DNA from: an uncultured Flavobacteriales bacterium
GTDB lineage: Bacteria > Bacteroidota > Bacteroidia > Flavobacteriales_E > Vicingaceae
DNA: 64,000 bases
Assembly: GCA_937901255.1 (NCBI GenBank)
Contig: CALCHN010000028.1
Span: forward strand, 95,502-159,501
Direction of reading: 5' to 3'
The translations under genes were made by a program, and so were the position numbers. This document shows, piece by piece, positions 44,765 to 52,890 of this stretch. Below the pieces are notes generated by a model that worked only from the letters and a program-made list of their open reading frames with translations, was not told the DNA's origin and searched no databases. Each line of letters starts with the position of its first letter. The stretch's first letter is position 1.

Positions 44765-44974
44765 TCAATTTTTATTTCTTTCGTCTTTTTGATATTGATA
44801 AATGGCAACCCCTACTAATACTGAAGAAACTAATAAAACACTAATAAAAATATTCCTTCCTGTAATTATTTTTTTTAGTGATGAGTTTTCTCTCGAAAGA
44901 TTGGCATTTACCTCTTGTAATTCTAGTATAGGTAGTGGAATAGGGTGTGTTTGTATAGTGGTAAAATCAATCAT
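44765..44974 (-). CDS. Small single-pass membrane protein (69 aa)
   Basis: An N-terminal segment with heptad features (L-Q-E-V-N-A-N-L-S-R-E-N-S-S-L) is followed by one membrane helix (I-F-I-S-V-L-L-V-S-S-V-L-V-G-V-A-I-Y) and a charged tail. It overlaps the upstream 115-aa gene by eight bases. The layout suits a small mobile-element membrane protein; no family recognised. Confidence 0.55.
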   Translation of the reverse strand: MIDFTTIQTHPIPLPILELQEVNANLSRENSSLKKIITGRNIFISVLLVSSVLVGVAIYQYQKDERNKN

Positions 44975-45314
44975 TTTTTATAATTTTTATTTGTTGGTTT
45001 TCTAATGGAAAAAAAATATATTGATAAACCGCACAGAAATTATTGTCATTATATTTTTCCAGATGTGTATGTACACTAAATGAGAACCCTTTTCCTAATA
45101 AGAATTGCTTATGAAAAACTGCTTCATTTTTATCATTCATAAGTTCATTTAAAATTCGTAAATTCTGATGTAGTGGTTTATTGATATGTGAAATACTTTG
45201 ACGTAATTTTGTTGCGTTCATATTATGATAAGCAATTCTATTTTTTGCATTAGCAAATTTCTGAGTACTTCTTTTGGGTATAAATTCCTCTCCGGTTAGT
45301 AAATCTAATTTCAT
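44967..45314 (-). CDS. Unknown mobile-element protein (115 aa)
   Basis: It starts M-K-L-D-L-L-T-G-E-E-F-I-P-K-R-S and continues Q-K-F-A-N-A-K-N-R-I-A-Y-H-N. The start looks like that of small proteins in Bacteroidota integrative elements, though I cannot name a family. It lies just downstream of the DnaB fragment and overlaps the membrane-protein gene. The 194-base gap before it (45315-45508) holds the direct repeat CTTAATACgtCTTAATAC (45386-45403) and AACACgttGTGTT, but no gene. Confidence 0.5.
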   Translation of the reverse strand: MKLDLLTGEEFIPKRSTQKFANAKNRIAYHNMNATKLRQSISHINKPLHQNLRILNELMNDKNEAVFHKQFLLGKGFSFSVHTHLEKYNDNNFCAVYQYIFFPLENQQIKIIKND

Positions 45315-45508
45315 TTTTCAGTTGTTTTATTTGTAAAATTAGTGCATTTAATCAGGCTTGTCAATAGTGTATTGAAAAATAACAACTTAATACGTCTTAA
45401 TACAACAAAAACACACATAAAAGTTTTTTTCATATAGATATAATTTGTTTAAAAGCGTATTTATATGCAGTAACACGTTGTGTTATTTAGGAAATTTATA
45501 GTATTTTT

Positions 45509-45844
45509 TTAGTTTATATCAAACTCTGTGTTAGGTTTTATTTGTGATGGTTGTTCTATTGTTTTATCAGTAAACTTTGTTAAGTTGCCGATAAAGTTAA
45601 ACTCAATATCCTTCAATGCTCCGTTTCTGTTTTTCTTTATTAACATATAAGCCTTTCCTTTAGTTGAATTACCATCAATATCATTTTCAAAGCCATAATA
45701 TTCCGGACGATAAAGAAACTGAACTATATCAGCATCTTGCTCTATAGAGCCTGAATCTCTTAAATCTGAAAGCATAGGTTTCTTATCTCCGCCCCTCGTT
45801 TCAACAGCTCTACGAGTAAATACATAGCAAAGGCGATTAAACAT
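45509..45844 (-). pseudogene. Fragment of a second DnaB-type helicase gene (C-terminal 110 residues)
   Basis: The fragment R-A-V-E-T-R-G-G-D-K-K-P-M-L-S-D-L-R and G-S-I-E-Q-D-A-D-I-V-Q-F-L-Y-R-P-E-Y-Y-G lines up residue for residue with the end of the intact DnaB at 45945. It lacks the Walker motifs and everything before. It differs from the neighbour at many positions, so it is an old duplicate or the rest of a related element, not a recent copy. The ATG at its start is probably fortuitous. Confidence 0.8.
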
Positions 45845-45944
45845 TCTGTATTGCTTTTACAATACCTTTGATTGAAAAGTTCAACTACAAACTTTTGTTT
45901 ACAATTTTTACAACGATGTATTTTTTTATATTTTAGTTTATAAT

Positions 45945-47351
45945 TTAAAAATCTGCGTTTGGCTTCATTTGAATAGGGAAATCACTATCAATAAAAGCCT
46001 GTTCATAATTTGTAAATTTGGTTAAATATCCAATGAATTTTAAATTTATTTCTCCACAAGCTCCGTTCCTATGCTTTGCCACTATCATTTTAGCAAGTCC
46101 TCTTGTGCTTCTTCCATCTTCATCTTCCGTTATTCCATAATATTCAGGTCTATAAAGAAATTGGACTATATCAGCATCTTGCTCGATAGAACCACTTTCC
46201 CTTAAATCTGAAAGCATAGGAATTTTACGACCACCTCTTTGTTCTACGGCTCTACTAAGTTGACAAAGTGCTATTATCGGCACGTTTAATTCTTTTGCTA
46301 ACATTTTTAAACGCCTTGAAATTAAAGACACCTCCTGTTCTCTATTGCTGTTTTGTTTTGTTTGTGCTATAATTAGTTGTATATAATCTATGTATATAAC
46401 ATCCAACGTTCCTTTTAAAGCTAACTTCTTACATTCTTTTACGATTGAATTTATAGTAAAGCATCTATCATAAATCATTAAATTATCACTCATTAATGAA
46501 GATGTTTTAGTTGTAAATTTTTGCCAGTCATATTCATTCAGTTCTCCACTTCTTAGTTTTTCAGAGTTAATTTCTGTCTGAATAGATATTATTCTTTTCA
46601 TTAGTTGAACACTACTCATTTCAAGTGAGAAGAAAGCAACTTTTAATTCAGAAACATAAGACATGTACATTGCTTCACACAATGCTTGGGCTGTTTTACC
46701 CATTGCTGGACGTGCTGCTTTTATTATTAAATCAGATTTTTGATAACCTCCAAAAAGCTTGTCAACTTCTATTAATCCAGTAGGAACACCTGTAAGTCCT
46801 TTATTCTTTTTGGCGTTCTCAACTTGTTTAGCTACTTCTCTAATTAAATCAGCGTTAGATTGTATTTTAACACTATCGTAAGTATTTAATTCATAAGCGT
46901 TATTTAGAACCATATCTGATAACTCTAAAGCATCTGAATGGTCTGAATAAGCCATTGTGATAATCTCACTTGAAAAGCGTATTATCTCACGTTTTATGTG
47001 ATATTGCTTAACTATTCGAGCGTGTTCTTCCACGTTAGCAGATGAAGCAACTGTATTTGTTAGTTGAGAAAGTGCATAAGCACCACCAACAAAACCTAAA
47101 TCTTCATTCTTTTTTAGTTGCTGAGTTACTGTAAGCAAATCAATTCCTTTCGATTGGTTATATAAATCTAAAGCTGCTTTATAAATTTTTTGATTAGTTT
47201 CTTTGTAAAAGCTTTCTATGCTTAATATATCTGCTACTAATACAATAGCATCTTTTGAAAGTAAGATAGCTCCTAAAACTGCTTCTTCAAGTTCTACTGC
47301 TTGAGGAGGTAATTTACCATGTTCTATTTTTTGTAAGTGTTCGTTTTTCAT
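45945..47351 (-). CDS. dnaB: Replicative DNA helicase, DnaB family (element-encoded)
   Basis: This 468-aa protein has a DnaB N-terminal domain (L-E-E-A-V-L-G-A-I-L near residue 21), then a RecA-like core with Walker A A-R-P-A-M-G-K-T (213-220), Walker B V-I-Y-I-D-Y-I-Q-L-I, and G-S-I-E-Q-D-A-D near the end. It overlaps the Lin1244-type replication gene by four bases (ATGA). That pairing is typical of phage- or satellite-like replication modules, where the partner initiates and DnaB unwinds. It is shorter and more divergent than a chromosomal DnaB would be. Confidence 0.9.
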   Translation of the reverse strand: MKNEHLQKIEHGKLPPQAVELEEAVLGAILLSKDAIVLVADILSIESFYKETNQKIYKAALDLYNQSKGIDLLTVTQQLKKNEDLGFVGGAYALSQLTNTVASSANVEEHARIVKQYHIKREIIRFSSEIITMAYSDHSDALELSDMVLNNAYELNTYDSVKIQSNADLIREVAKQVENAKKNKGLTGVPTGLIEVDKLFGGYQKSDLIIKAARPAMGKTAQALCEAMYMSYVSELKVAFFSLEMSSVQLMKRIISIQTEINSEKLRSGELNEYDWQKFTTKTSSLMSDNLMIYDRCFTINSIVKECKKLALKGTLDVIYIDYIQLIIAQTKQNSNREQEVSLISRRLKMLAKELNVPIIALCQLSRAVEQRGGRKIPMLSDLRESGSIEQDADIVQFLYRPEYYGITEDEDGRSTRGLAKMIVAKHRNGACGEINLKFIGYLTKFTNYEQAFIDSDFPIQMKPNADF

Positions 47352-48145
47352 GCTACGTATTTTGTAAAGTTTTCTATTTTAAGAAAGTGAGAGGGGCTAA
47401 TTAATTTTGTATTTTTTTTAATAAATTCATCTTGCATCATTGTACTAAATGCCCTTTCAAAGTCTTTTGTTTCATAATGCTTTCTAAGTTCAATTAGGTT
47501 GTTAGTTTCATCATTTGTTAGAAATTTAATATTGCCAGTTAGTTGATGATAAACTCTCATTTCATTAAACCATGTTATAAATTTATCTGTTATTGGTTTT
47601 AACTCTAATTTTTCGATGGTGTGCAAAGTTTTCTTTTCTTCACTTTCACTTTCCTTTTCTTTATTATACTCTACTATACTTTGTGTGTTTCCGACACCCT
47701 CACTATTACTTTTACTTTGTTTAGGGGTGCTTTTATCTTGTTTCCGTATCCCTTTAGCTTGTAAAAGGAGTATTAATCCATTTCTGTCAATACATTTATT
47801 TAATCTTTTAGAATAAGCATCTTGAATTGAATCAATAAAATCTTGACAAAATATTATCTTATTTTCATTCCATAATTCAGAATCAAATTTTTCTAAGTCA
47901 ACTAAGTCATTTATTATTGCTTCAAGTATTTCTTTTGATACTTTACATTTAGCACTTAAAAACATAAGTGTAGTTGTTTTGGATAGGTTTAAGTAGTGGT
48001 AATCTGCTTTTGCAAGTTCTCTTAATAGCTTAACAAATACTGCAAAGCCATCATTTCCATATGTTTCTTCAATGCAGAACATTTTTTTGCCATCCTCACA
48101 ATAAAAAGGGAAGTAGTCTACATTATTTCTTTGAGGTCGTGCCAT
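47348..48145 (-). CDS. Lin1244/Lin1753 (DUF4373)-type protein, probable replication initiator or helicase loader
   Basis: This 265-aa protein opens M-A-R-P-Q-R-N-N-V-D-Y-F-P-F-Y and continues with K-L-L-R-E-L-A-K-A-D-Y-H-Y-L. This is the N-terminal winged-helix-like domain seen in phage and mobile-element replication proteins. A variable K/S/E-rich linker (residues 135-175) precedes a C-terminal helical part. It is coupled by a four-base overlap to dnaB, which supports a loader or initiator role. Confidence 0.75.
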   Translation of the reverse strand: MARPQRNNVDYFPFYCEDGKKMFCIEETYGNDGFAVFVKLLRELAKADYHYLNLSKTTTLMFLSAKCKVSKEILEAIINDLVDLEKFDSELWNENKIIFCQDFIDSIQDAYSKRLNKCIDRNGLILLLQAKGIRKQDKSTPKQSKSNSEGVGNTQSIVEYNKEKESESEEKKTLHTIEKLELKPITDKFITWFNEMRVYHQLTGNIKFLTNDETNNLIELRKHYETKDFERAFSTMMQDEFIKKNTKLISPSHFLKIENFTKYVA

Positions 48146-48279
48146 GTCGTTATATTTTTTATATGAAGCCCCTCAAAAAAGAATAACGTAGAAACAATAA
48201 CGACAAAGCAAAGACGTTGGAGTTCTACCCTTTCAGGGCTATTTTGTTATTTAAAGTTGTTTTATAATGTTTCGTTTTT

Positions 48280-48588
48280 TTAGGTATTTGAGTTATTGTT
48301 TTCTAAATATTTTTGCAAATCTTTTTTAATAAAAAGTAACTTTCTTTTACCAATCCTGACATGTGGCAATTCATTGTTTGTCACCATCTTATACAGAGCG
48401 TCACGTTTTATTTGTAGGTACTCCGCACACGCCTTTGAGTCAAGAGTTTCTTGGCGGTTCAATTCATCAACAGCTTCTCTAAATGCCGTCTTTACCGCTC
48501 TATTTATGTGGCGGATTATTTTTGTATTATTATCATTTATTATTTTAAGTATTAGCCTCTCTAGTAGTTCGTTTTCAGCAGTTGTCAT
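48280..48588 (-). CDS. Helix-turn-helix excisionase-like protein (102 aa)
   Basis: The last 60 residues form a MerR/excisionase-type domain: L-D-S-K-A-C-A-E-Y-L-Q-I-K-R-D-A-L-Y-K-M, then L-P-H-V-R-I-G-K-R-K-L-L-F. The first 40 residues are helical. Such proteins direct excision or regulate the integrase. It overlaps the second HTH gene by four bases (ATGA). The 134 bases downstream, before the replication genes, hold no gene. Confidence 0.8.
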   Translation of the reverse strand: MTTAENELLERLILKIINDNNTKIIRHINRAVKTAFREAVDELNRQETLDSKACAEYLQIKRDALYKMVTNNELPHVRIGKRKLLFIKKDLQKYLENNNSNT

Positions 48589-48929
48589 TTGCGACCTCCT
48601 CTCTTTTTTAGGTATTTGTCTGCTTCTATTTCAATCTTAGCGTTAGTTATGGGTCTGCCATCTTTTATCCATTTTAAAATAATTTCTCTTTCGAAAAACA
48701 GCCGTTTACCCGGCTTACATACGCCAGGTATTTCTCCTCTTGATTTTTTTTGATAAATAGTGCGTATGGAAAGATGTACTAGTTTTGAAAGATCTTCTAT
48801 TGTCAGAAGTTCCTGTTGATCGGTGGGTGTTTGTTCAGTATTTTGATTATTATTTTTAACTATTTTTCCAATTAATTGTTGTAATTGAAATACTGTTAAG
48901 TCTATTACTCTTGTTTCGTTTGTGATCAT
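48585..48929 (-). CDS. Helix-turn-helix excisionase-like protein (114 aa)
   Basis: Residues 43-95 are an excisionase-type HTH: L-L-T-I-E-D-L-S-K-L-V-H-L-S-I-R-T-I-Y, then G-K-R-L-F-F-E-R-E. It is followed by a basic tail ending K-K-R-G-G-R-K. Its gene is coupled to the 102-aa HTH gene. Two different small HTH proteins next to an integrase are usual in Bacteroidota integrative elements. Confidence 0.8.
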   Translation of the reverse strand: MITNETRVIDLTVFQLQQLIGKIVKNNNQNTEQTPTDQQELLTIEDLSKLVHLSIRTIYQKKSRGEIPGVCKPGKRLFFEREIILKWIKDGRPITNAKIEIEADKYLKKRGGRK

Positions 48930-48978
48930 TTGCTATCAAATTAGTTATTAATTTTTTCAAATTTCAAACTAAATTGAC

Positions 48979-49010
48979 TCACGAATTTTCACGAATTTTC
49001 ACGAACGAAC
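48979..49010. repeat. Short tandem repeats ACGAATTTTC upstream of the HTH genes
   Basis: The sequence TC-ACGAATTTTC-ACGAATTTTC-ACGAACGAAC gives a 10-bp unit twice and then half again. A further TTTTACGAATGATT lies near 49063. The unit length equals one DNA turn, so a protein could bind one face. Likely an operator, arm or iteron site of the element. Confidence 0.55.
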
Positions 49011-49074
49011 AAAACCATTATAAAACATAGAATGTTCTAATGATTTTTTTTGTTAATGGAATTTTTACGAATGA

Positions 49075-49875
49075 TTATTTAATGTTAAAGGCTTTTTTTA
49101 ATAATATTATTTGCTTATCATTTCCTGAACAAAAGGCTTTAAAAGGCTCTTTTGTATTTTCTTTTATCTGTATGTTAAATGTATTGCAAAATGCTTTTCC
49201 CACTTCTTTATAATCTGTATTTTCACTTATAGCATATTCTTTTAATGCAATAGACAAATTGCCTAATAATGATTTCCCTGTACCATACAATTTCCCTTTT
49301 GCTGAAATGATTTTATATTGTTCATCCCAAATTTGTTTTTCAATACCTAACTTCAAAAATTTTTCAACGGTAATTATTGGGTTACGTAACCATATTTTAG
49401 ATAATTCGGATTGAGGTTTATTATTTGTATTGCTATTTTCGTTTTCTAATTTAAGAAGATCTAAAATATCTTTAAAATGTTGCCTTAATTCAGATAGATG
49501 ATTTATATAAGTAAAATTATTTAAATGTACAAGAATGATTCTTATATCTTTTTCATTATATGCGTTATGGGTTTTCAAATATTCTATAAGACTAAAATCA
49601 TTGATCTCACGAATCTTAAAAAGATGAGTACAAAATTCATTATATTGGTTTTTACTATCTTTTCCAAACAATTGATTAAAAGGCATGATTTTTCCAATTT
49701 CAATATTTGTTTCAGTAGTTGCTCGTAAATAATAATCATCAGGAGAAATAGTAATTGCTGCTCGAACTATTTTACCTCTAAAAGAGTTAGAATTTAAATA
49801 TTTTTCAGATTCTAACTTATTTATTGCTTCTTCTACGCTATATTTTTTTTTAATAAGCTTATAAAGTAAATCCAT
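49075..49875 (-). CDS. Unknown element protein next to the integrase (266 aa)
   Basis: I do not recognise a family. It is helical, with I-R-I-I-L-V-H-L-N-N-F and a C-terminal half from K-I-W-L-R-N-P-I onward. It lies 73 bases downstream of the integrase on the same strand. Position and length resemble RteC-like regulatory proteins of Bacteroidota elements, but sequence support for that is weak. Confidence 0.55.
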   Translation of the reverse strand: MDLLYKLIKKKYSVEEAINKLESEKYLNSNSFRGKIVRAAITISPDDYYLRATTETNIEIGKIMPFNQLFGKDSKNQYNEFCTHLFKIREINDFSLIEYLKTHNAYNEKDIRIILVHLNNFTYINHLSELRQHFKDILDLLKLENENSNTNNKPQSELSKIWLRNPIITVEKFLKLGIEKQIWDEQYKIISAKGKLYGTGKSLLGNLSIALKEYAISENTDYKEVGKAFCNTFNIQIKENTKEPFKAFCSGNDKQIILLKKAFNIK

Positions 49876-49948
49876 AATTATAAAATTTAATTATTGCTTT
49901 AGGCTGTTCATTTTGTGCTTAAATTAATCTTAAATATTATATTTAAAA

Positions 49949-51202
49949 TCAAAAATCCATTAATTTGTCAGCAAACTCCTTTTTAGCTTCATCATCAAAT
50001 CCGGCAAAATATCTCATAGTGGTTTTCATGTCCTTGTGTCCCATACTCTCTTGCATAAATTCCATTGTAGCACCATTTCTAAGAGAATTTGTAGTGAAAC
50101 TATGTCTTGCCCAATAAAATGAAATATTTTCAGGTAGTTTTAATTCTTTACATAATCTTTTTAAGTTTTGGTTGACAAAATCAATAAAAATGGTTTTTTT
50201 TGAGTGTTGTTGTTTAGGAGTTAGTCCTTCGGATAAAATTCCAAAAACATAACTATCTGGATCTTTAGGCTTATTTCCGTATTTATTTATTATTGCTCTA
50301 GAAAAATCATTTAAAAAAACCGTATTCGTTTTTAAATTTGATTTTGATGTTAATGTTGTTTTAGCCCTATAAAATTCAATTTTACCATCTTGAATATCTT
50401 TATATTTTAGCATAATGATGTCCTTCATATTTATTCCATTACAGGCATAAGAGAAGAACCAAAAATCCTTTGCTATCTGTTGATGTGGTAGTTTGGGTTT
50501 TGCATTGTATAAAATACCTAACTGTTCTTTTGTTAATGCTCTTTTGGTTTTTTTGGTAGCAGGAATTTGATATTTTCTTTTCCCAAAAGGATAATATTCT
50601 TTTTCAATTTCATTTTCTTCAATTGCTTGATTATAAATTGCTCGTAATGTTCTTAAATAAATTCCTACGGTTGTATAGCTATTGCCAATATTTTTCACCA
50701 TAAATTGCTCATAGTCCTGTAACCATTCCTTTGTAATGTCATACAAATTCAACTTATTGAAAGATTGTTTTGATGAACTTTTTACAAACCGCTCAAATGA
50801 TTTTCTACTTAGGTCATAAGAACTAGCCGTTCCAATTCTTTCTTGTTTAATTAACTCATTAACTGTAATGTCATATAAATAATTTATATTTATTCCATCG
50901 CCAGCCTTTCTATATAATTTTCGTTCAAATTGTTCAAATGTAAAAGGTTTTAATTTCTCTGCTACATTGTTTGCTTTTGTTTCAACAGCTTGTATTTTTT
51001 TGCGAATTTCTTTGTGTTCTTTTCGGGGTTTTAATGTTTTCCATATACTATCAAATTCCTTTTCAGAAAACTCAAATATAGTTGGAAACATCTTTTGTAT
51101 TCGTGGTGCTGAAGTATAAACCCTCAACTTAACTGGGTATTTACCAGATGATTTTGCTCTTCTGGTATCTAAATAAATTGATATGGAATAGTTTTGATTC
51201 AT
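49949..51202 (-). CDS. Tyrosine recombinase (integrase) of the tRNA-inserted island
   Basis: This 417-aa protein has an N-terminal arm-binding domain with S-I-Y-L-D-T-R-R-A-K-S, a SAM-like core-binding domain and a catalytic domain. The box I position reads C-N-G-I-N-M-K-D-I, with asparagine where most members have arginine. Box II is W-A-R-H-S-F, then G-H-K-D-M-K-T-T-M-R-Y-F with the tyrosine nucleophile. Replacement of the box I arginine is known from IntDOT-like enzymes. It lies 183 bases from the right attachment repeat. Confidence 0.92.
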   Translation of the reverse strand: MNQNYSISIYLDTRRAKSSGKYPVKLRVYTSAPRIQKMFPTIFEFSEKEFDSIWKTLKPRKEHKEIRKKIQAVETKANNVAEKLKPFTFEQFERKLYRKAGDGININYLYDITVNELIKQERIGTASSYDLSRKSFERFVKSSSKQSFNKLNLYDITKEWLQDYEQFMVKNIGNSYTTVGIYLRTLRAIYNQAIEENEIEKEYYPFGKRKYQIPATKKTKRALTKEQLGILYNAKPKLPHQQIAKDFWFFSYACNGINMKDIIMLKYKDIQDGKIEFYRAKTTLTSKSNLKTNTVFLNDFSRAIINKYGNKPKDPDSYVFGILSEGLTPKQQHSKKTIFIDFVNQNLKRLCKELKLPENISFYWARHSFTTNSLRNGATMEFMQESMGHKDMKTTMRYFAGFDDEAKKEFADKLMDF

Positions 51203-51247
51203 TCTAAAAAATATAATAAGTTATTTAATTATTTTTCAAAAATAATC

Positions 51248-51266
51248 ATTTGCATACAATTTGCAT
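51248..51266 (+). promoter_or_regulatory. Putative integrase arm-type site, right end
   Basis: ATTTGCATACAATTTGCAT, followed by a further ACAAT, matches 11076-11094 except for one base. It lies between the integrase start (51202) and the right attachment repeat (51386). Confidence 0.6.
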
Positions 51267-51385
51267 ACAATAATACAAAATAAACAATAAATAACGATAA
51301 ACATCAATAAGTAAAAATCAATGTAAGCATTGATTTATAAAGGATTTAGGTAGAAAACGCATAACAAACAGATAGTATGAATTTA

Positions 51386-51433
51386 TGACTCATAATCAGA
51401 AAGTCCCTGGTTCGAGCCCAGGTGGGCCCACAA
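51386..51433 (+). repeat. Right attachment site, 48-bp partial tRNA
   Basis: It matches 10984-11031 exactly and holds the anticodon arm, T arm and acceptor 3' strand of the tRNA, without the 5' half. It cannot form a tRNA by itself. Confidence 0.92.
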
Positions 51434-51435
51434 AC

Positions 51436-51470
51436 AAAACCCTCTGAATTTCAGAGGGTTTTGTTTTTTT
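51436..51470 (+). terminator. Terminator, probably the tRNA gene's original one
   Basis: AAAACCCTCTGA and TCAGAGGGTTTT form a 12-bp stem with loop ATT, followed by G and seven T residues. It stands three bases after the partial tRNA copy. Confidence 0.85.
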
Positions 51471-51493
51471 ATTTTGGCAGCAATATTTAATAT

Positions 51494-51682
51494 TAGTAAA
51501 GCGTAGCAAATGCTAGGTTTAGGTGGGGTTGTAAATTGTATAGTGTACTATTCAAAATTAGGTAAAATTTGATTGTTGTGTTATTCAAAAATTGAGTTTT
51601 TTTTTAGAAATACTCCTTAATAGTAAGGTAATATAGTATCTAAAAATAGTAAAGTGTAGCAAATTTTAAGTTTAGGTGGGTT
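51494..51682. repeat. Imperfect direct repeat in a gene-free stretch
   Basis: The stretch 51203-51680 has no gene. Apart from the island end it holds two imperfect copies of about 35 bases (51494-51530 and 51648-51682), both with tagtaaag-gtagcaaat and then gtttaggtgggtt. The second copy runs up to the stop of the lipoprotein gene. Function not evident. Confidence 0.55.
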
Positions 51683-52106
51683 AGTTTTTAAACCCCAAGC
51701 GTGGACGCTTGAGGTAGCGGAGGTTATAAGTAATAATGTTTTCATCTTTTTCTGGTCTATGTTCTAAGCTATCAAAAGCCATTTGATAAAGTTCTACACT
51801 TTTAATATATAGTTGTTTTAACTCAGCATAGTTTATTTTTTCTTTATTTCTTAATTCATCAACCTTTTTAGTAAAGTTTTTTTGAATTGAATCAAGTTTT
51901 GCAATAACAGGGTATTGTTTTGATAAAAAATTATTGTATGAGTTTTCAAGTCTATAAATTTCTATTTGATTTCTATAAATAGTAGCATCATTTAAAGCAA
52001 ATTTATATTGCTTAGTTAATAAATTTTCTTGCTCTTTAACTTGTTCCTCAGATAAGCCACATGAAAAAATCACAAGAATAAAAAATGTATATAACAGCTT
52101 TTTCAT
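51681..52106 (-). CDS. Lipoprotein of unknown function
   Basis: I place the start at the ATG at 52106, giving MKKLLYTFFILVIFSC with lipobox cysteine at residue 16. The frame is open 21 codons further upstream, but that part (M-E-R-G-I-L-K) would bury the signal. The mature protein, about 125 residues, is helical and rich in K, E, Q and Y, perhaps a coiled coil (L-D-S-I-Q-K-N-F-T-K-K-V-D-E-L). No family recognised. It is the first gene outside the island. Confidence 0.65.
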   Translation of the reverse strand: MKKLLYTFFILVIFSCGLSEEQVKEQENLLTKQYKFALNDATIYRNQIEIYRLENSYNNFLSKQYPVIAKLDSIQKNFTKKVDELRNKEKINYAELKQLYIKSVELYQMAFDSLEHRPEKDENIITYNLRYLKRPRLGFKN

Positions 52107-52199
52107 CCCACTAAAATAATGATTTTTATGAGAATAGTTATTTTTAAACTTTAATATCCCTCTTTCCAACCGTATGGTTTTTTTTGTATTTATATTAAA

Positions 52200-52499
52200 C
52201 TAACGACTTCTTTTTTTCCATTTTATTGGATTTTCTGCAGTATTAAAAACCGCAACAATTACAATGGTTTTTTTATGGAATACATAATGAATACCATAAG
52301 GAAATCTTTTCAGGAAAGCAATACGAGTTTTATTGTAACGTATTTGTATTTTCTTAGGATTATTAACAATATAGATTTTAGCAGCTTTTAATTCGATAAT
52401 AAACTGTTGAGCAAGCTCTATATTAATATTTACATACCATTTAACGGCTCGTTCAATATCAAATTCTGCTTCTGGAGAAGTAATCAGGTTATAAGCCAT
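52200..52499 (-). CDS. RelE/ParE-type toxin
   Basis: The protein has the ParE pattern: an N-terminal A-E-F-D-I-E-R-A-V-K-W-Y, a middle A-Q-Q-F-I-I-E-L, then R-F-P-Y-G-I-H-Y-V-F and V-I-V-A-V-F-N-T-A. The start at 52499 (MAYNLITSPEAE) is preferred; four more codons upstream are open. It overlaps the antitoxin gene by 11 bases. ParE toxins inhibit gyrase and RelE toxins cut mRNA; this one looks closer to ParE. Confidence 0.82.
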   Translation of the reverse strand: MAYNLITSPEAEFDIERAVKWYVNINIELAQQFIIELKAAKIYIVNNPKKIQIRYNKTRIAFLKRFPYGIHYVFHKKTIVIVAVFNTAENPIKWKKRSR

Positions 52500-52701
52500 A
52501 TTTTTCCTCAATACGTGCTAATGTTTGGTCGAAATCAATAGCTTTTTCGGGGTGTTTTTCTAATTCAGCTAATCGGCTTTCTACTTCGTCAATTTGCCAT
52601 TGAGGGATGTCGTTTTCAGTAATAGAAACATAATCTAATGTCTTAATAAAAGCTAAAAACGTGCTTAAACGACTCTCTTTTATATCTAAAGTAATTTTCA
52701 T
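52489..52701 (-). CDS. Antitoxin of the ParE-type pair
   Basis: This 70-aa protein has a beta/helix start (M-K-I-T-L-D-I-K-E-S-R-L-S-T-F-L) and an acidic helical C-terminus with W-Q-I-D-E-V-E-S-R-L and D-F-D-Q-T-L-A-R-I-E-E, typical of ParE-family antitoxins that wrap the toxin. It precedes the toxin and overlaps it. Confidence 0.78.
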   Translation of the reverse strand: MKITLDIKESRLSTFLAFIKTLDYVSITENDIPQWQIDEVESRLAELEKHPEKAIDFDQTLARIEEKYGL

Positions 52702-52890
52702 CTGTTTGTATTTTTATTTTATTAAATCGGTCAGATGTAACTTGCCAATTATCTTCATCTAATGTATTTAGAGTTATCTTATGGCTGGTTTCATTGTATT
52801 AGAATTTATGTTGCTTCTTTAATTTGCTAACCACAACCAAATTTACGAAAATTAATGTTTTATGTTGCAACTAGTTATGTTCATTTCTTC

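Larger units (their letters stand above)
10984..51433. mobile_element. Integrative island in the 3' half of a tRNA gene
   Basis: A perfect 48-bp direct repeat, from the anticodon arm to three bases past the discriminator of the tRNA, lies at 10984-11031 and 51386-51433. The right copy is followed at once by a terminator hairpin (51436-51470), which was probably the original end of the tRNA gene. Just inside each end is the repeat ATTTGCATACRATTTGCAT (11076-11094 and 51248-51266), suited to be an integrase arm site. A tyrosine recombinase lies at 49949-51202. The 40-kb content is defence genes, T9SS-secreted proteins and a replication module. No relaxase, transfer or capsid genes are visible. 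Confidence 0.88.

Noticed and set aside
51386..51433. Second tRNA gene at 51386
   Set aside because: Only the 3' half is present; no acceptor 5' strand or D arm precedes it. It is an attachment-site remnant.
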